A stretch of DNA of 46,553 nucleotides, taken from positions 1-46,553 of the forward strand of contig JAFTIL010000011.1 in assembly GCA_017456905.1 (NCBI GenBank). Direction: 5' to 3'. This document shows, one piece after another, positions 35,329-43,721 of this stretch (position 1 is the stretch's first letter; every line of letters starts with the position of its first letter). Source of the DNA: Clostridia bacterium. GTDB taxonomy: Bacteria > Bacillota > Clostridia > Oscillospirales > CAG-272. The position numbers were made by a program, and so were the translations under genes. The notes beneath the pieces were generated by a model, which did not search any database, was not told the origin of the DNA, and saw nothing but the letters and a program-made list of their open reading frames with translations.

Positions 35329-36099
35329 CTCTTTCGATTGCACCCTTACCACGACCACCTCGCAGGGATTAAAAAACCTGGGGATCGGCTTGACGGTATT
35401 GACCACGCCGCGGGAGATGACCAGCCGTCCCTCGTGGACACCCGAGGTGTACTTAGGAAACAGGGGTTGGTCGGGTGCGTAGACCCCGCGGCCAAAGAAC
35501 CGCCATTGGCCGCCATGGGCGTGTCCCGATACGATCAGGTCGATGTCATATGGGCGGAGGTAACGGTCAAAATACTCGGGATGATGGCAAAGGAGCAGCT
35601 TATAGCCCGGCTGCTTGGCGTAGGTCTCGATCCAATCGTACACGGGAACTCTACCGGGGTTTAGAAGTCCCGAACCCAGCCCGCCGATGGTGATACCGCG
35701 GAAGGTGACCCAGCCCTCGTCCACGAGGATCGCACCGCTTTGACGGATGATCTCCTTCCAGGAGGGGTGAACTTTTCCCCTCCCTACCTCAAGGTGTTTT
35801 GCATGGCGAAGATTTCTGTGACAGGCGCCGCTTTCGTGATTGCCAAAAGAATAAAAGGTGGGCGCGATCTTTACGGCTTCCCATAAAAGATCAAGTCCCG
35901 GTCGGTGGACGGTCTCGGGCTGCCACTCGTCCTCCAAGGATTCGGTAAGATCACCGGGGATGAGGATCATATCGGGCTTTTCGGCCTTCAGTATCTCAAG
36001 GATACGACCGCAGGCATGGTCATGGAGGTCAGCCACGATGGCGCAGGTGAAGGACACGCCCGTTTTTGGGGTGGTCAGGTCATACCGTGTCACTCTCAT
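35320..36099 (-). CDS. Metallophosphoesterase
   Basis: This 259-aa calcineurin-like phosphoesterase has a complete metal set: VADLHDH (about 23-29), IPGDLTES (about 48-55), FGNHES (about 88-93), CHHPEY (about 178-183), and GHAHGGQWR (about 200-208). It resembles the YkuE/YaeI-type membrane-linked group but has no clear N-terminal helix. Its ATG overlaps the stop of the VanZ-like gene by 4 bp. The last codons and stop fall within a MITE end repeat. Substrate unknown. Confidence 0.93.
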   Translation of the reverse strand: MRVTRYDLTTPKTGVSFTCAIVADLHDHACGRILEILKAEKPDMILIPGDLTESLEDEWQPETVHRPGLDLLWEAVKIAPTFYSFGNHESGACHRNLRHAKHLEVGRGKVHPSWKEIIRQSGAILVDEGWVTFRGITIGGLGSGLLNPGRVPVYDWIETYAKQPGYKLLLCHHPEYFDRYLRPYDIDLIVSGHAHGGQWRFFGRGVYAPDQPLFPKYTSGVHEGRLVISRGVVNTVKPIPRFFNPCEVVVVRVQSKERR

Positions 36100-36644
36100 A
36101 GGCGTTTTTCCTTTCTTTTACGGATCAGATGGAATACAAGAAGCAGAATGAGGTTCATGCCCACGATGCCTGTAAGACTGCCGCTGAAATCAATGAGCAC
36201 GTCCAGAGCGGCGGGGCCTCGTTGGGTAAAGATCTGATGAACCTCGTCGCTGATGGCATACAGAAGGCAAAAGCCTGCGGGAATGACCCACCACAGCCAC
36301 TTTTTTCCCTTGCCCAGAGCGTGCATAAAAGCAGTAGTCAACACACCCAAAAGACCGAACTCACAGAAGTGTGCCAGCTTGCGGATGGGCGGGTGATATT
36401 TTTCGATCACCTCTTCCTGCTCAGGCGGCGTCATGGTCTCGTAGTCCTTGACTATGATCTCCACGATGGTCTCGGTGACGCCTTGGCTTCGGTTTCCCGA
36501 GTCTTCGCGATCTTCTGTGGAAAAGCAGAAAATGAGCGTCATATTAGCCGCGATGGCGACACCCAGCAGGATGCAGAGAAGCAATCTCACGGGAAAAGGC
36601 TTTTTCTGCTTGGTTTGTTTATTTTTAGTAGTTTTTCGTTTCAT
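36096..36644 (-). CDS. VanZ-like family membrane protein
   Basis: In this 182-aa protein, a basic N-terminus (KRKTTKNKQTKQKK) is followed by a membrane helix at about 19-41. The VanZ signature follows: RKLAHFCEFGLLG (about 88-100), AISDEVHQIF (about 129-138), DVLIDFSGSLTG (about 147-158). Two more helices and a basic tail end the protein. VanZ proteins are linked to glycopeptide resistance and cell envelope functions, but most chromosomal copies, like this one, have no resistance genes nearby. It sits between a lipoprotein and a phosphoesterase in one operon. Confidence 0.9.
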   Translation of the reverse strand: MKRKTTKNKQTKQKKPFPVRLLLCILLGVAIAANMTLIFCFSTEDREDSGNRSQGVTETIVEIIVKDYETMTPPEQEEVIEKYHPPIRKLAHFCEFGLLGVLTTAFMHALGKGKKWLWWVIPAGFCLLYAISDEVHQIFTQRGPAALDVLIDFSGSLTGIVGMNLILLLVFHLIRKRKEKRL

Positions 36645-36656
36645 GATAGACCTTTC

Positions 36657-37037
36657 TTAAGGTGCGCAAGAGGCACAGAGCCGTTCCTTGCCCTCGGACT
36701 CCGCTTCGGGGATCTTACCGCTACATATCTCGTCTTCACTTGCATGAGAGATGTGATAGCAATCCTTTTTCGCGTGGTATACCGACCCCTTCTTCAGCCA
36801 ATAGACCGTGGCATCGGGGGACAGAGTCTCGGGCTCAGAGGTTTCTCCGGAGCTTTCATCGTCGGGCTCAGCCGCGGTTTCAAAGATAGCTCGTGAGATC
36901 TCCAAAAGCTCTTCGGGGGTAACGGTGTCACCTGCGTCGAAGTCATCGGACAGAAGCCCATGACTGCGGCAGGCTGTGAGCATAGCGCACAGGAGGCCAA
37001 GGGTGCAGAACAGGGATAAAAAGGTCTTTAACTTCAT
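36657..37037 (-). CDS. Small lipoprotein with Cys/His motif
   Basis: This 126-aa exported protein has a lipoprotein signal with lipobox AMLTAC, so Cys23 would be lipidated. An acidic spacer follows. The C-terminal 50 residues carry VYWLKKGSVYHAKKDCYHIS and end CASCAP; the YHxxxC..CxxC pattern suggests metal binding or a small disulfide module. The ATG at 37037 lies 5 nt after AAGGAGG. It is the first gene of the lipoprotein-VanZ-phosphoesterase operon, with 12 bp to the next gene. Function unknown. Confidence 0.8.
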   Translation of the reverse strand: MKLKTFLSLFCTLGLLCAMLTACRSHGLLSDDFDAGDTVTPEELLEISRAIFETAAEPDDESSGETSEPETLSPDATVYWLKKGSVYHAKKDCYHISHASEDEICSGKIPEAESEGKERLCASCAP

Positions 37038-37065
37038 AAGTGCCTCCTTAATTATTATCATGGAA

Positions 37066-37094
37066 ATAATATCATTCTTTTCGGAGTTTGTCAA
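37066..37094 (-). promoter_or_regulatory. Promoter of the lipoprotein-VanZ-phosphoesterase operon
   Basis: Minus strand: -35 TTGACA (37089-37094), 17-nt spacer, -10 TATTAT (37066-37071), about 30 bp before the lipoprotein ATG. Confidence 0.8.
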
Positions 37095-37106
37095 ACTTCC
37101 GAAGAA

Positions 37107-38372
37107 TTATTTCTTTTTTCGGGGGTCGTAGTCCTTGTGAAAATTTCCCGTTTTGCGATCGGGACGGCGGTCACCACTTCGGGGATGGTCAAACCGAGGT
37201 TTATCATAACGCGGCTGATCGAAACGGGGCGCCCTTCCCTTTTGCACATCGTCTACGGGCTTGAAGAACTCGTAAAGGTAGCAAGGAAGCATACCGTTAT
37301 AGAGCTTTTTCGTCTTATCGGCAGGACGGCCATAGAGACGGTCAAACTTATCGTGGGAGGTCAGCACGTAGATCTGCCAGGGGGCAAGATCCTTCCAGCT
37401 TCGACCCAGCTCACGGTAAAGCTGTTCCACCTCGTGTAATTCTCCCATGCGCTCTCCGTAGGGAGGATTGCACACGACGGTGCCCTTGCGATCCAGCTTT
37501 TTAATGGTGCGGGCATCGGCATGGAAGATATTGAGGTACTCCTCCACCCCTCCGCGCAGGGCGTTTTCATAGGTGATGTCCAGGATATCCTCGTCGATAT
37601 CCGAGGCGTAGACTTCAAAGCGGCAATCCGTTTTAATGGCAGCTTCGGCAGCCTCGCGGGCATCCTTCCAAAAAGCCGCAGGTACGCGATGGAACTGCTC
37701 GGCGGCAAAGGAACGGCCAATGCCGGGTGCGCGGTTTGCGACGATCTGTGCCGCTTCAATGGCGATGGTACCCGCGCCGCAGAAGGGATCCCAAAAGAGG
37801 ATATCCTCGCGGGGACGTGCGGTAAGAGCAACGGCGGCGGCCAGAGTCTCACGTAAGGGAGCGGCACCTGCTTCGGTACGGTAGCCTCGCTTATGGAGAG
37901 CGATGCCCGAAGTATCGATCATCAGGTGGGCAATATCCTTGAAAATAAAGAACTCGATCTGATACTTGACCCCCGTTTCCTCAAACCAGGAAATACCGTA
38001 TTTATCGTGAAGTCTCTCCACCACCGCCTTCTTGACGATACTTTGGCAATCGGGGATGGAGGTCAATCCCGAGCGAATGGAATGACCCTTCACGGGAAAT
38101 GCGTCGTTGCGGTTGATCCATTCTTCCCAGGGAAGGGCTTTGGTGCCATCGAACAGGTCGGCAAAGGACTTGGCCTCAAAGGTTCCGAGGCGGACAAAGA
38201 CCCGCTCGGCGCAACGCAGGTGGATATTGGCGCGTGGAATGTCAGATTCCTCGCCTTCGAAGGTAACGCGGCCGTCCATAGTGTCGAGGCGCTTGAGGCC
38301 GAGGGCGTCGATTTCCTCGCCCAGAAGCTTTTCAAGTCCGAACATACAGGTGGCAACAAGTGTAAGTTTCAT
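37107..38372 (-). CDS. THUMP-domain 23S rRNA guanine-N2 methyltransferase (RlmL/YpsC-like)
   Basis: In this 421-aa enzyme, residues 1-60 are a ferredoxin-like start (TLVATCMFGLEKLLGEEI). THUMP follows (about 60-155). The Rossmann methyltransferase (about 160-375) has DPFCGAGTIAIEAA as motif I and NPPYGERM as the base-binding motif IV, both diagnostic for guanine-N2 methylation. The last 45 residues are a basic tail with near-repeats RFDQPRYDKPRFDHPR and ending DPRKKK, probably RNA-binding. The ribosome site is AAAGGAA. The tail is an unusual addition compared with short family members. Confidence 0.93.
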   Translation of the reverse strand: MKLTLVATCMFGLEKLLGEEIDALGLKRLDTMDGRVTFEGEESDIPRANIHLRCAERVFVRLGTFEAKSFADLFDGTKALPWEEWINRNDAFPVKGHSIRSGLTSIPDCQSIVKKAVVERLHDKYGISWFEETGVKYQIEFFIFKDIAHLMIDTSGIALHKRGYRTEAGAAPLRETLAAAVALTARPREDILFWDPFCGAGTIAIEAAQIVANRAPGIGRSFAAEQFHRVPAAFWKDAREAAEAAIKTDCRFEVYASDIDEDILDITYENALRGGVEEYLNIFHADARTIKKLDRKGTVVCNPPYGERMGELHEVEQLYRELGRSWKDLAPWQIYVLTSHDKFDRLYGRPADKTKKLYNGMLPCYLYEFFKPVDDVQKGRAPRFDQPRYDKPRFDHPRSGDRRPDRKTGNFHKDYDPRKKK

Positions 38373-38402
38373 GGTGGTATTTCCTTTAGTTTATTTGTAT
38401 TG

Positions 38403-38775
38403 CGGTATAAATTGCTGTTTGAAGGGGTACGGTTAGGGAAAACTTTTTGAAAAAAGTTTTCCCTAAAACCCTTTCAAAAACCTCTAACAAAAAATAGTTG
38501 CCAAGAAATTAAACAGCGGAAAGAGTGTGGAAATCTTTTGATCCGTCGAGGGAAATTCGCATCATAGCGAGGGCTCCGTTTACCGCCCATGTGGAGCCCC
38601 GTCTCACTGCGGCTCGGTCACGCCGCGGCTCTGACTGCCACTGGCAGTCATTCAGTACCGCGTCGCCGCTTCGCTACCCACAAGAACCTCCCAATGACCC
38701 TTCGCGGGAGGTTGTTTGCATGGGGTGACCCCCCCGGCATTGGCCGGCGGCACTGCCGCCAAAGAACAATTTATC
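38403..38775. mobile_element. MITE-like composite element, copy 3
   Basis: The right end CCGCCAAAGAACAATTTATC (38756-38775) matches the 20-bp terminal repeat at 18 positions when inverted. The left end near 38405 (TATAAATTGCTGTTTGAAGG) is more diverged. A GTACG-hairpin element (38432-38465, arms TTAGGGAAAACTTTTT/AAAAGTTTTCCCTAA) is nested near the left end. The rest holds short palindromes (GACTGCCACTGGCAGTC; CCTCCC..GGGAGG) and no ORF. This fills most of the 543-bp gap between the methyltransferase gene and the lipoprotein gene. Confidence 0.5.
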
Positions 38776-38854
38776 ATACCCTCCTACGGCATGAGCCGAG
38801 GCGGAATTTTCTGAAATTCTTCACAAAAGCTTCATAAAAATTCAAAAACATCAA

Positions 38855-38884
38855 CTGACTTTTAACACATTATAGGCGTATAAT
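38855..38884 (+). promoter_or_regulatory. Promoter of the beta-helix lipoprotein gene
   Basis: -35 CTGACT (38855-38860), 18-nt spacer, -10 TATAAT (38879-38884). The -35 is imperfect. Confidence 0.6.
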
Positions 38885-38915
38885 ATGTCTATCATATGTA
38901 AAGGTGTGCATTTCT

Positions 38916-40877
38916 ATGAACAATCAGCATATCAGGCGCACAGCGGCTCTGCTCGCCGTGCTGCTCTCTTTTGGCTCTCTCCTTGTCTCGTGCAGCAAAG
39001 AGGGAGATAAAACCGACGGCACCCAAAACGGTACTGTCGCAAATAACGGAATCATTCCATCGGGCTCTGACATCGAACCTACGACAGGCTCGGCTACCCA
39101 AGTAGTCACCCCCGACACCCTGCCCGAAGTAGTGACGGTGGAGGATCCCACCATAGGATCTTACGCACAAACCACCGAGACGGTCATCACCCTGGGTGGC
39201 AGTATCACGGTAGACGGCACGGGTGCCACGGCGGACGGAAAAACTGTGACCGTGACAAAAGCGGGCACCTACCTTGTCAGCGGTTCCATAGCTGACGGGC
39301 AGATCGTGGTGGACACCACGGATGAAGCCAAGGTCGTCCTGATCCTCAACGGCGTTTCCCTGACCTGCTCCGACGGACCTGCGGTATTCGTCAAGTCTGC
39401 CCCAAAGCGGGTGGAATTCTACACCGCCGAAGGGTCGGTCAACATCCTCTCCGACGGCACGGGCTACGTGGTGGCTGACGAGGACCAAGCAGAAGGTCAA
39501 ATCTATCCCAACGCCTGCATTTACGCCTCTGAGGATCTCCGCTTCGAAGGCGAAGGCACCCTGTACGTAAACGGCAACGCCGACAAAGGGATCAACACAA
39601 AGGACGATCTGGACGTGCGAAGCGGCACGCTGGTCATCACCTCGGTGGGCGTGGGTATGCGCGGCAACGACTCGGTCACGGTCAGCGGCGGCGAGATCAC
39701 AGTCACCGCGGGTGGCGACGGCATCAAGAGCGCCAATATTGAGACCGTGGGCAAGGGACAAGTCCTCATTGAAAACGGTACGCTGTATATTACTGCTACG
39801 GGGGACGGCATTGCCGCCGCTACGGATCTGACGGTGACGGGCGGTGTCATGGTCATCAACACCAAAGACGCAGATAGCAGTTCTCTGTCCGCAGCCAACG
39901 AATCCCCCGCTTATGAGGCTCTGCGAGGTCCCGGGGGCGGGATGCCTCCCGGAGGCTTCGGCGGCGGCCCCGGTGGTGGCGGCGGTATGCCCGGTGAGGG
40001 CAACAGCAACAAGTCCTCCATCAGCGCCAAGGGGCTCAAGGCCGCAGGCACGCTGATCGTGTCCGGCGGCAAGATCACCATTGACTCAGCTGATGACGGC
40101 ATCCATGCCGACGACGCGGTGTGGATCAAAGACGGAAGCATCCACATTTCCGCCAACGATGACGGCATCCACGCCGACCATACCCTCACCATCAGCGGCG
40201 GTGTGACCGAGGTAGCCAAGAGTTATGAGGGCGTCGAGGCCAATCAGATCACCATTTCGGGCGGCACGAACCGTATCACCGCCTCCGACGACGGCACCAA
40301 CGCCAACGGCGGCACGTCCATGGGCGGTCCCGGCGGCTGGTGGGGTCATTCATCTGAAAGCACCGAGGAAGATACCGCCACAGGTACGCCTCTGCTCACC
40401 ATTTCGGGGGGCTACACCGTGGCCAACGCCGCAGGTGACGGTATCGACTCCAACGGCAACATAGTCATGACGGGGGGCACGCTGTACGTCTACGGCCCCA
40501 CCAACAACGGCAACGGCCCCATCGACTTCGGTGACGGCAACTGCAACATGACCATCTCGGGCGGTACGTTTTTGGCCGTCGGTAGTAGCGGCATGGCGGA
40601 CACGGCACAGAACAACGGTCAGGCGGTGTTCGCGGCTTATATGAACACCCTCCAGGCAGGCACGCTCATCGGCATCAAGGATGCGGACGATCATATGATC
40701 GCCGCCTTTGAGCTGCCCAAGGCCATCGCGTCCATTGTGTATAGCTCCTCTGCCCTGACGGCGGGTGAGACTTACACTTTTGTGTACGGCGGTCAAGCGG
40801 GCGAGGCCACGGACGGCGTGGTGGACGTGAACAGTTATACGGGCTACAGCGAGATGGGAAACTTGGAAGCGTATTAA
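38916..40877 (+). CDS. Carbohydrate-binding domain lipoprotein (Cthe_2159-like beta-helix)
   Basis: This 653-aa surface lipoprotein has lipobox LLVSC within the first 30 residues. From about residue 90 to 600 it has repeated TVSGG, LTISGG and LYVNG-type strands and ADDGIHADD turns, typical of the right-handed beta-helix family of Cthe_2159, known to bind cellulose and acidic polysaccharide. A Gly/Pro linker (about 335-365, GGMPPGGFGGGPGGGGG) splits the helix, with another Gly/Trp-rich piece at about 470. The acidic DG/DDG turns may bind calcium. The ATG at 38916 is preferred (AAAGGTG upstream). It is monocistronic with its own promoter and terminator. Confidence 0.88.
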   Translation: MNNQHIRRTAALLAVLLSFGSLLVSCSKEGDKTDGTQNGTVANNGIIPSGSDIEPTTGSATQVVTPDTLPEVVTVEDPTIGSYAQTTETVITLGGSITVDGTGATADGKTVTVTKAGTYLVSGSIADGQIVVDTTDEAKVVLILNGVSLTCSDGPAVFVKSAPKRVEFYTAEGSVNILSDGTGYVVADEDQAEGQIYPNACIYASEDLRFEGEGTLYVNGNADKGINTKDDLDVRSGTLVITSVGVGMRGNDSVTVSGGEITVTAGGDGIKSANIETVGKGQVLIENGTLYITATGDGIAAATDLTVTGGVMVINTKDADSSSLSAANESPAYEALRGPGGGMPPGGFGGGPGGGGGMPGEGNSNKSSISAKGLKAAGTLIVSGGKITIDSADDGIHADDAVWIKDGSIHISANDDGIHADHTLTISGGVTEVAKSYEGVEANQITISGGTNRITASDDGTNANGGTSMGGPGGWWGHSSESTEEDTATGTPLLTISGGYTVANAAGDGIDSNGNIVMTGGTLYVYGPTNNGNGPIDFGDGNCNMTISGGTFLAVGSSGMADTAQNNGQAVFAAYMNTLQAGTLIGIKDADDHMIAAFELPKAIASIVYSSSALTAGETYTFVYGGQAGEATDGVVDVNSYTGYSEMGNLEAY

Positions 40878-40893
40878 ATATAAAATCAATCAC

Positions 40894-40922
40894 GGGCGAT
40901 TCCGAAAGGAGTCGCCCTTTTT
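40894..40922 (+). terminator. Terminator of the beta-helix lipoprotein gene
   Basis: GGGCGATTCC pairs with GGAGTCGCCC around GAAA (40894-40917), followed by TTTTTG. Confidence 0.92.
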
Positions 40923-40937
40923 GTTTCCAAGGTACGC

Positions 40938-40971
40938 AAGGGAGAAACTTCTTAAAAGAAGCTTCTCCCTT
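40938..40971. repeat. GTACG-hairpin element, fourth copy
   Basis: AAGGGAGAAACTTCTT pairs with AAGAAGCTTCTCCCTT, preceded by GTACGC and followed by GAACCCTCTTCAAGAACTTTT. It is diverged in the arms, but compensating changes keep the stem, which suggests selection for the fold. Confidence 0.7.
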
Positions 40972-41081
40972 GAACCCTCTTCAAGAACTTTTAAAACAAT
41001 TTGTTTTAAAGGATTTTTCCTACCGTAGTATATGGCTGACATGAGTTGAACATCCCCAAGACAGAGACACACCGCAGGTGG

Positions 41082-41846
41082 TCATCTAAACCAATGCCCC
41101 TTTTCCACGCCCTTTTCGGTATGGAAACCAACACGCAGGATCTGATACCAGACCTCTTGGTGATCGCCGTCCTCGGGGAGGATGTTCAGAGCGGTTCTCA
41201 TGGCCTTGATGATGTATTCGGGGTTGAGGTTTTCGGTGTTCCCCGCCCGCAGGGTGGTGCGGATATGGATGATATCGTTCACGTCCGCAGAAGCCTTGAG
41301 GCTGTGGATCATAGGACGGATATCCACTTCCTTATCGCCCGATTTGGATCTCTTATTCATGACGATGGGCTCACCGTCGGGGGCGAAAAAGCCGTTGATA
41401 GCGCTTGCGATCTCGGCGGCATCACCGGGGGTGGCGAGAGTCATCTCGTAAGTGGCCCAGCCGATGTCCATAAAGGAGGTTTGGGGGATATAAACAGCGG
41501 AGACCTGCATTTCATCGGTCAGCTCGGCGTTGAGCTGATTTTTCATTTCTTCACAGGTGATTTCACGGTCAATGCGGAGATCCACCATCTCTTCAAGACC
41601 TTCCGAGCCAACCGGTAGCGGCACGCCGAAGACGATCTTGGAGTGGGGGTTGAAGCCCTTGGTGTACCACATGGGGATGTCGGCACGGACGAGGACTCTC
41701 TGCCACGTCCTTTGGAGATCCAGGTGGGAGAAGAACTGGAGGTTGCCCGTCTTGCGGAAGATGACACGGTAGGTCATGGGCTCGGCCAAGAGGGGTCTGT
41801 CAAACTTGGAGGGGTGCTTTTTCATCATTTTTTCTTGGGACAGCAC
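41082..41846 (-). CDS. TIGR03936-family radical SAM-associated protein (DUF2344)
   Basis: This 254-aa protein shows the family start YRVIFRKTGNLQFFSHLDLQRTWQRVLVRADIPM and then GFNPHSKIVFGVPLPVGSEGLEE. It accompanies, or is fused to, the radical SAM protein encoded just upstream in many Clostridia. The GTG at 41846 is favoured because AGGAGG lies 9 nt before it. It overlaps the radical SAM gene by 22 bp, so translation is coupled. An alternative ATG (41828) lies over the stop of that gene. The joint function is unproven; a tRNA or ribosome modification is often suggested. Confidence 0.92.
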   Translation of the reverse strand: MLSQEKMMKKHPSKFDRPLLAEPMTYRVIFRKTGNLQFFSHLDLQRTWQRVLVRADIPMWYTKGFNPHSKIVFGVPLPVGSEGLEEMVDLRIDREITCEEMKNQLNAELTDEMQVSAVYIPQTSFMDIGWATYEMTLATPGDAAEIASAINGFFAPDGEPIVMNKRSKSGDKEVDIRPMIHSLKASADVNDIIHIRTTLRAGNTENLNPEYIIKAMRTALNILPEDGDHQEVWYQILRVGFHTEKGVEKGHWFR

Positions 41847-43684
41847 GTTCTTTCACCTCCTAATTTGTTGGCACCGCAGCCCGAACAACCCTCGCGGCAG
41901 TTGGGAGTGGTGGCGGCCTCGTAGGCCTTCATGCGCTCTCTCTTGAGGAATGCCTTGGTCACGCCGCAGTCGATGATATCCCAAGGCAGGACCTCGTCCA
42001 CATCGTAACGGCGGTTGGCGTAAAAGGCAGGGTCAACACCGGTATCGGCAAAGACTGCCATCCATTTCTCATAATCGAAATATTCAGACCAGGCATCGAA
42101 CTTAAAGCCTCTTTCACAGGCCACCGCCAAGGCGGGTGCCAGACGGCGGTCGCCGCGGGCAAGGACGGCCTCGATGACGCAGGTTTCGGCATCATGGTGG
42201 TTATACTTCACACGGCGATCCTTAACGCAAGAGCCCACGTAGGCCTGCTTGCGCTTCATTTCCTCCAGGGTATCCTGGGGCTCCCATTGGAAGGGGGTGA
42301 AGGGCTTGGGGATGAAGGGGGAGACGCTGATGGTGACCTGGGGGTGTCTTCCCTTCTGACGGTTGGGATTTTGATAGTAGGCGTTCACCACGCGATGGGC
42401 CAGCTCGGGGATCTCGGCCAGATCCTCGTCGGTCTCGGTGGGGTGCCCCTGCATGAAGTAGAGCTTGACTTGGTTCTTGCCCGCGTCAAAAGCCACGTTC
42501 ACCGCGCGCATCAGGTCCTCCTCGTAGAGATTCTTGTTGATGACGTCGCGGAGTCTCTGAGAGCCTGCCTCGGGAGCGAAGGTGATGGTGGAGGTACGGA
42601 CGGAGGCCACCTTGTCCATCAGCTCCTTGGTAAAGGAGTCAGCGCGGAGAGACGGGAGCGCCAGATTGACCATGTTGGGGTTGGTCCAGGACAGGAGCTT
42701 GTCGGTCAGCTCGTCTACACGGGTATAGTCGCTGATGGACAGGGAGGACAGGGACAGCTCCTCGTAGCCCGTGGACTCAAAAATGGCACGGCACTGACAA
42801 TCAATCACATCGGGAGTCTTTTCTCTGACGGGACGATAGACCATGCCCGCCTGGCAGAAGCGGCAACCGCGGATACAACCGCGACCCACTTCCACAGTGA
42901 TGCGGTCCTGTACCGTCTCAATATAGGGCATGACCACGTGGTCGGGCATAGCGGCCTTGTCCATATCCTCCACGATGCGCTTGGTGACCACCTTGGGGAT
43001 ATCATCATAGACGGGGGTATAGGCCTTGACGGTGCCATCCTCATTGTAGGTCACGTCAAAGAGGGAGGGTACATACACACCGGGGATGGTACGGGCGGCC
43101 TCGTGGAGGAAGGCGGCACGAGTATAGGTGCCGTCCTCCTTCATTTGGATGTAGAGACGGACGATCTCAGGGAGCATTTCCTCACCCTCGCCGATGTTGA
43201 AGAGGTCAAAGAAATCTGCCACAGGCTCGGGGTTGTAGGTACAGGGGCCGCCACCGATAACGAGGGGGCAGTCCTCACCGCGATCTTTGGCATACAGAGG
43301 GATATTTCCAAGAGTCAGCATATTGAGAACGGTGGTATAGCACATCTCGTACTGAAGGGTAAAGCCCACGAAATCGAAATCCGAGATGGGATCACCGCTC
43401 TCCAGCGCGGTCAAGGGGATGTTGTGCGCCTGCATTTTAGTCTGCATATCCTCCCAAGGAGCGAAGACACGCTCACACCAGATATCGTCATGCTGATTGA
43501 GACAATGGTAGAGGATGCGCATACCCAGGTTGGACATACCGATCTCATAGGAATCGGGGAAACAGAAGGCAAATCTTGCCTTAATATCAGCTTTATCTTT
43601 CACGGTCTGACCGTACTCGCCGCCCGCGTAGCGGCCGGGGCGGGAAACAGAGGTCAGGATCATACGTTTTTGGTTTTGGTTCAT
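41825..43684 (-). CDS. TIGR03960-family B12-binding-like radical SAM protein
   Basis: In this 619-aa enzyme, the N-terminal half has a B12-binding-like fold (FCFPDSYEIGMSNLGMRILYHCLN; VGFTLQYEMCYTTVLNML; PLVIGGGPCTYNPEPVADFFD). The radical SAM cluster motif is RGCIRGCRFCQAG (CxxxCxxC, about 276-283). The C-terminus ends in CREGCSGCGANKLGGERTCC, a Cys-rich tail that may hold a second metal site. The ATG at 43684 has GGGAG 6 nt upstream. It is translationally coupled to the TIGR03936 gene. Substrate unknown. Confidence 0.94.
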   Translation of the reverse strand: MNQNQKRMILTSVSRPGRYAGGEYGQTVKDKADIKARFAFCFPDSYEIGMSNLGMRILYHCLNQHDDIWCERVFAPWEDMQTKMQAHNIPLTALESGDPISDFDFVGFTLQYEMCYTTVLNMLTLGNIPLYAKDRGEDCPLVIGGGPCTYNPEPVADFFDLFNIGEGEEMLPEIVRLYIQMKEDGTYTRAAFLHEAARTIPGVYVPSLFDVTYNEDGTVKAYTPVYDDIPKVVTKRIVEDMDKAAMPDHVVMPYIETVQDRITVEVGRGCIRGCRFCQAGMVYRPVREKTPDVIDCQCRAIFESTGYEELSLSSLSISDYTRVDELTDKLLSWTNPNMVNLALPSLRADSFTKELMDKVASVRTSTITFAPEAGSQRLRDVINKNLYEEDLMRAVNVAFDAGKNQVKLYFMQGHPTETDEDLAEIPELAHRVVNAYYQNPNRQKGRHPQVTISVSPFIPKPFTPFQWEPQDTLEEMKRKQAYVGSCVKDRRVKYNHHDAETCVIEAVLARGDRRLAPALAVACERGFKFDAWSEYFDYEKWMAVFADTGVDPAFYANRRYDVDEVLPWDIIDCGVTKAFLKRERMKAYEAATTPNCREGCSGCGANKLGGERTCCPKKK

Positions 43685-43721
43685 GGTCATCTCCCGCAAA
43701 GAGGTGCGGGTCCTTTCTTTA

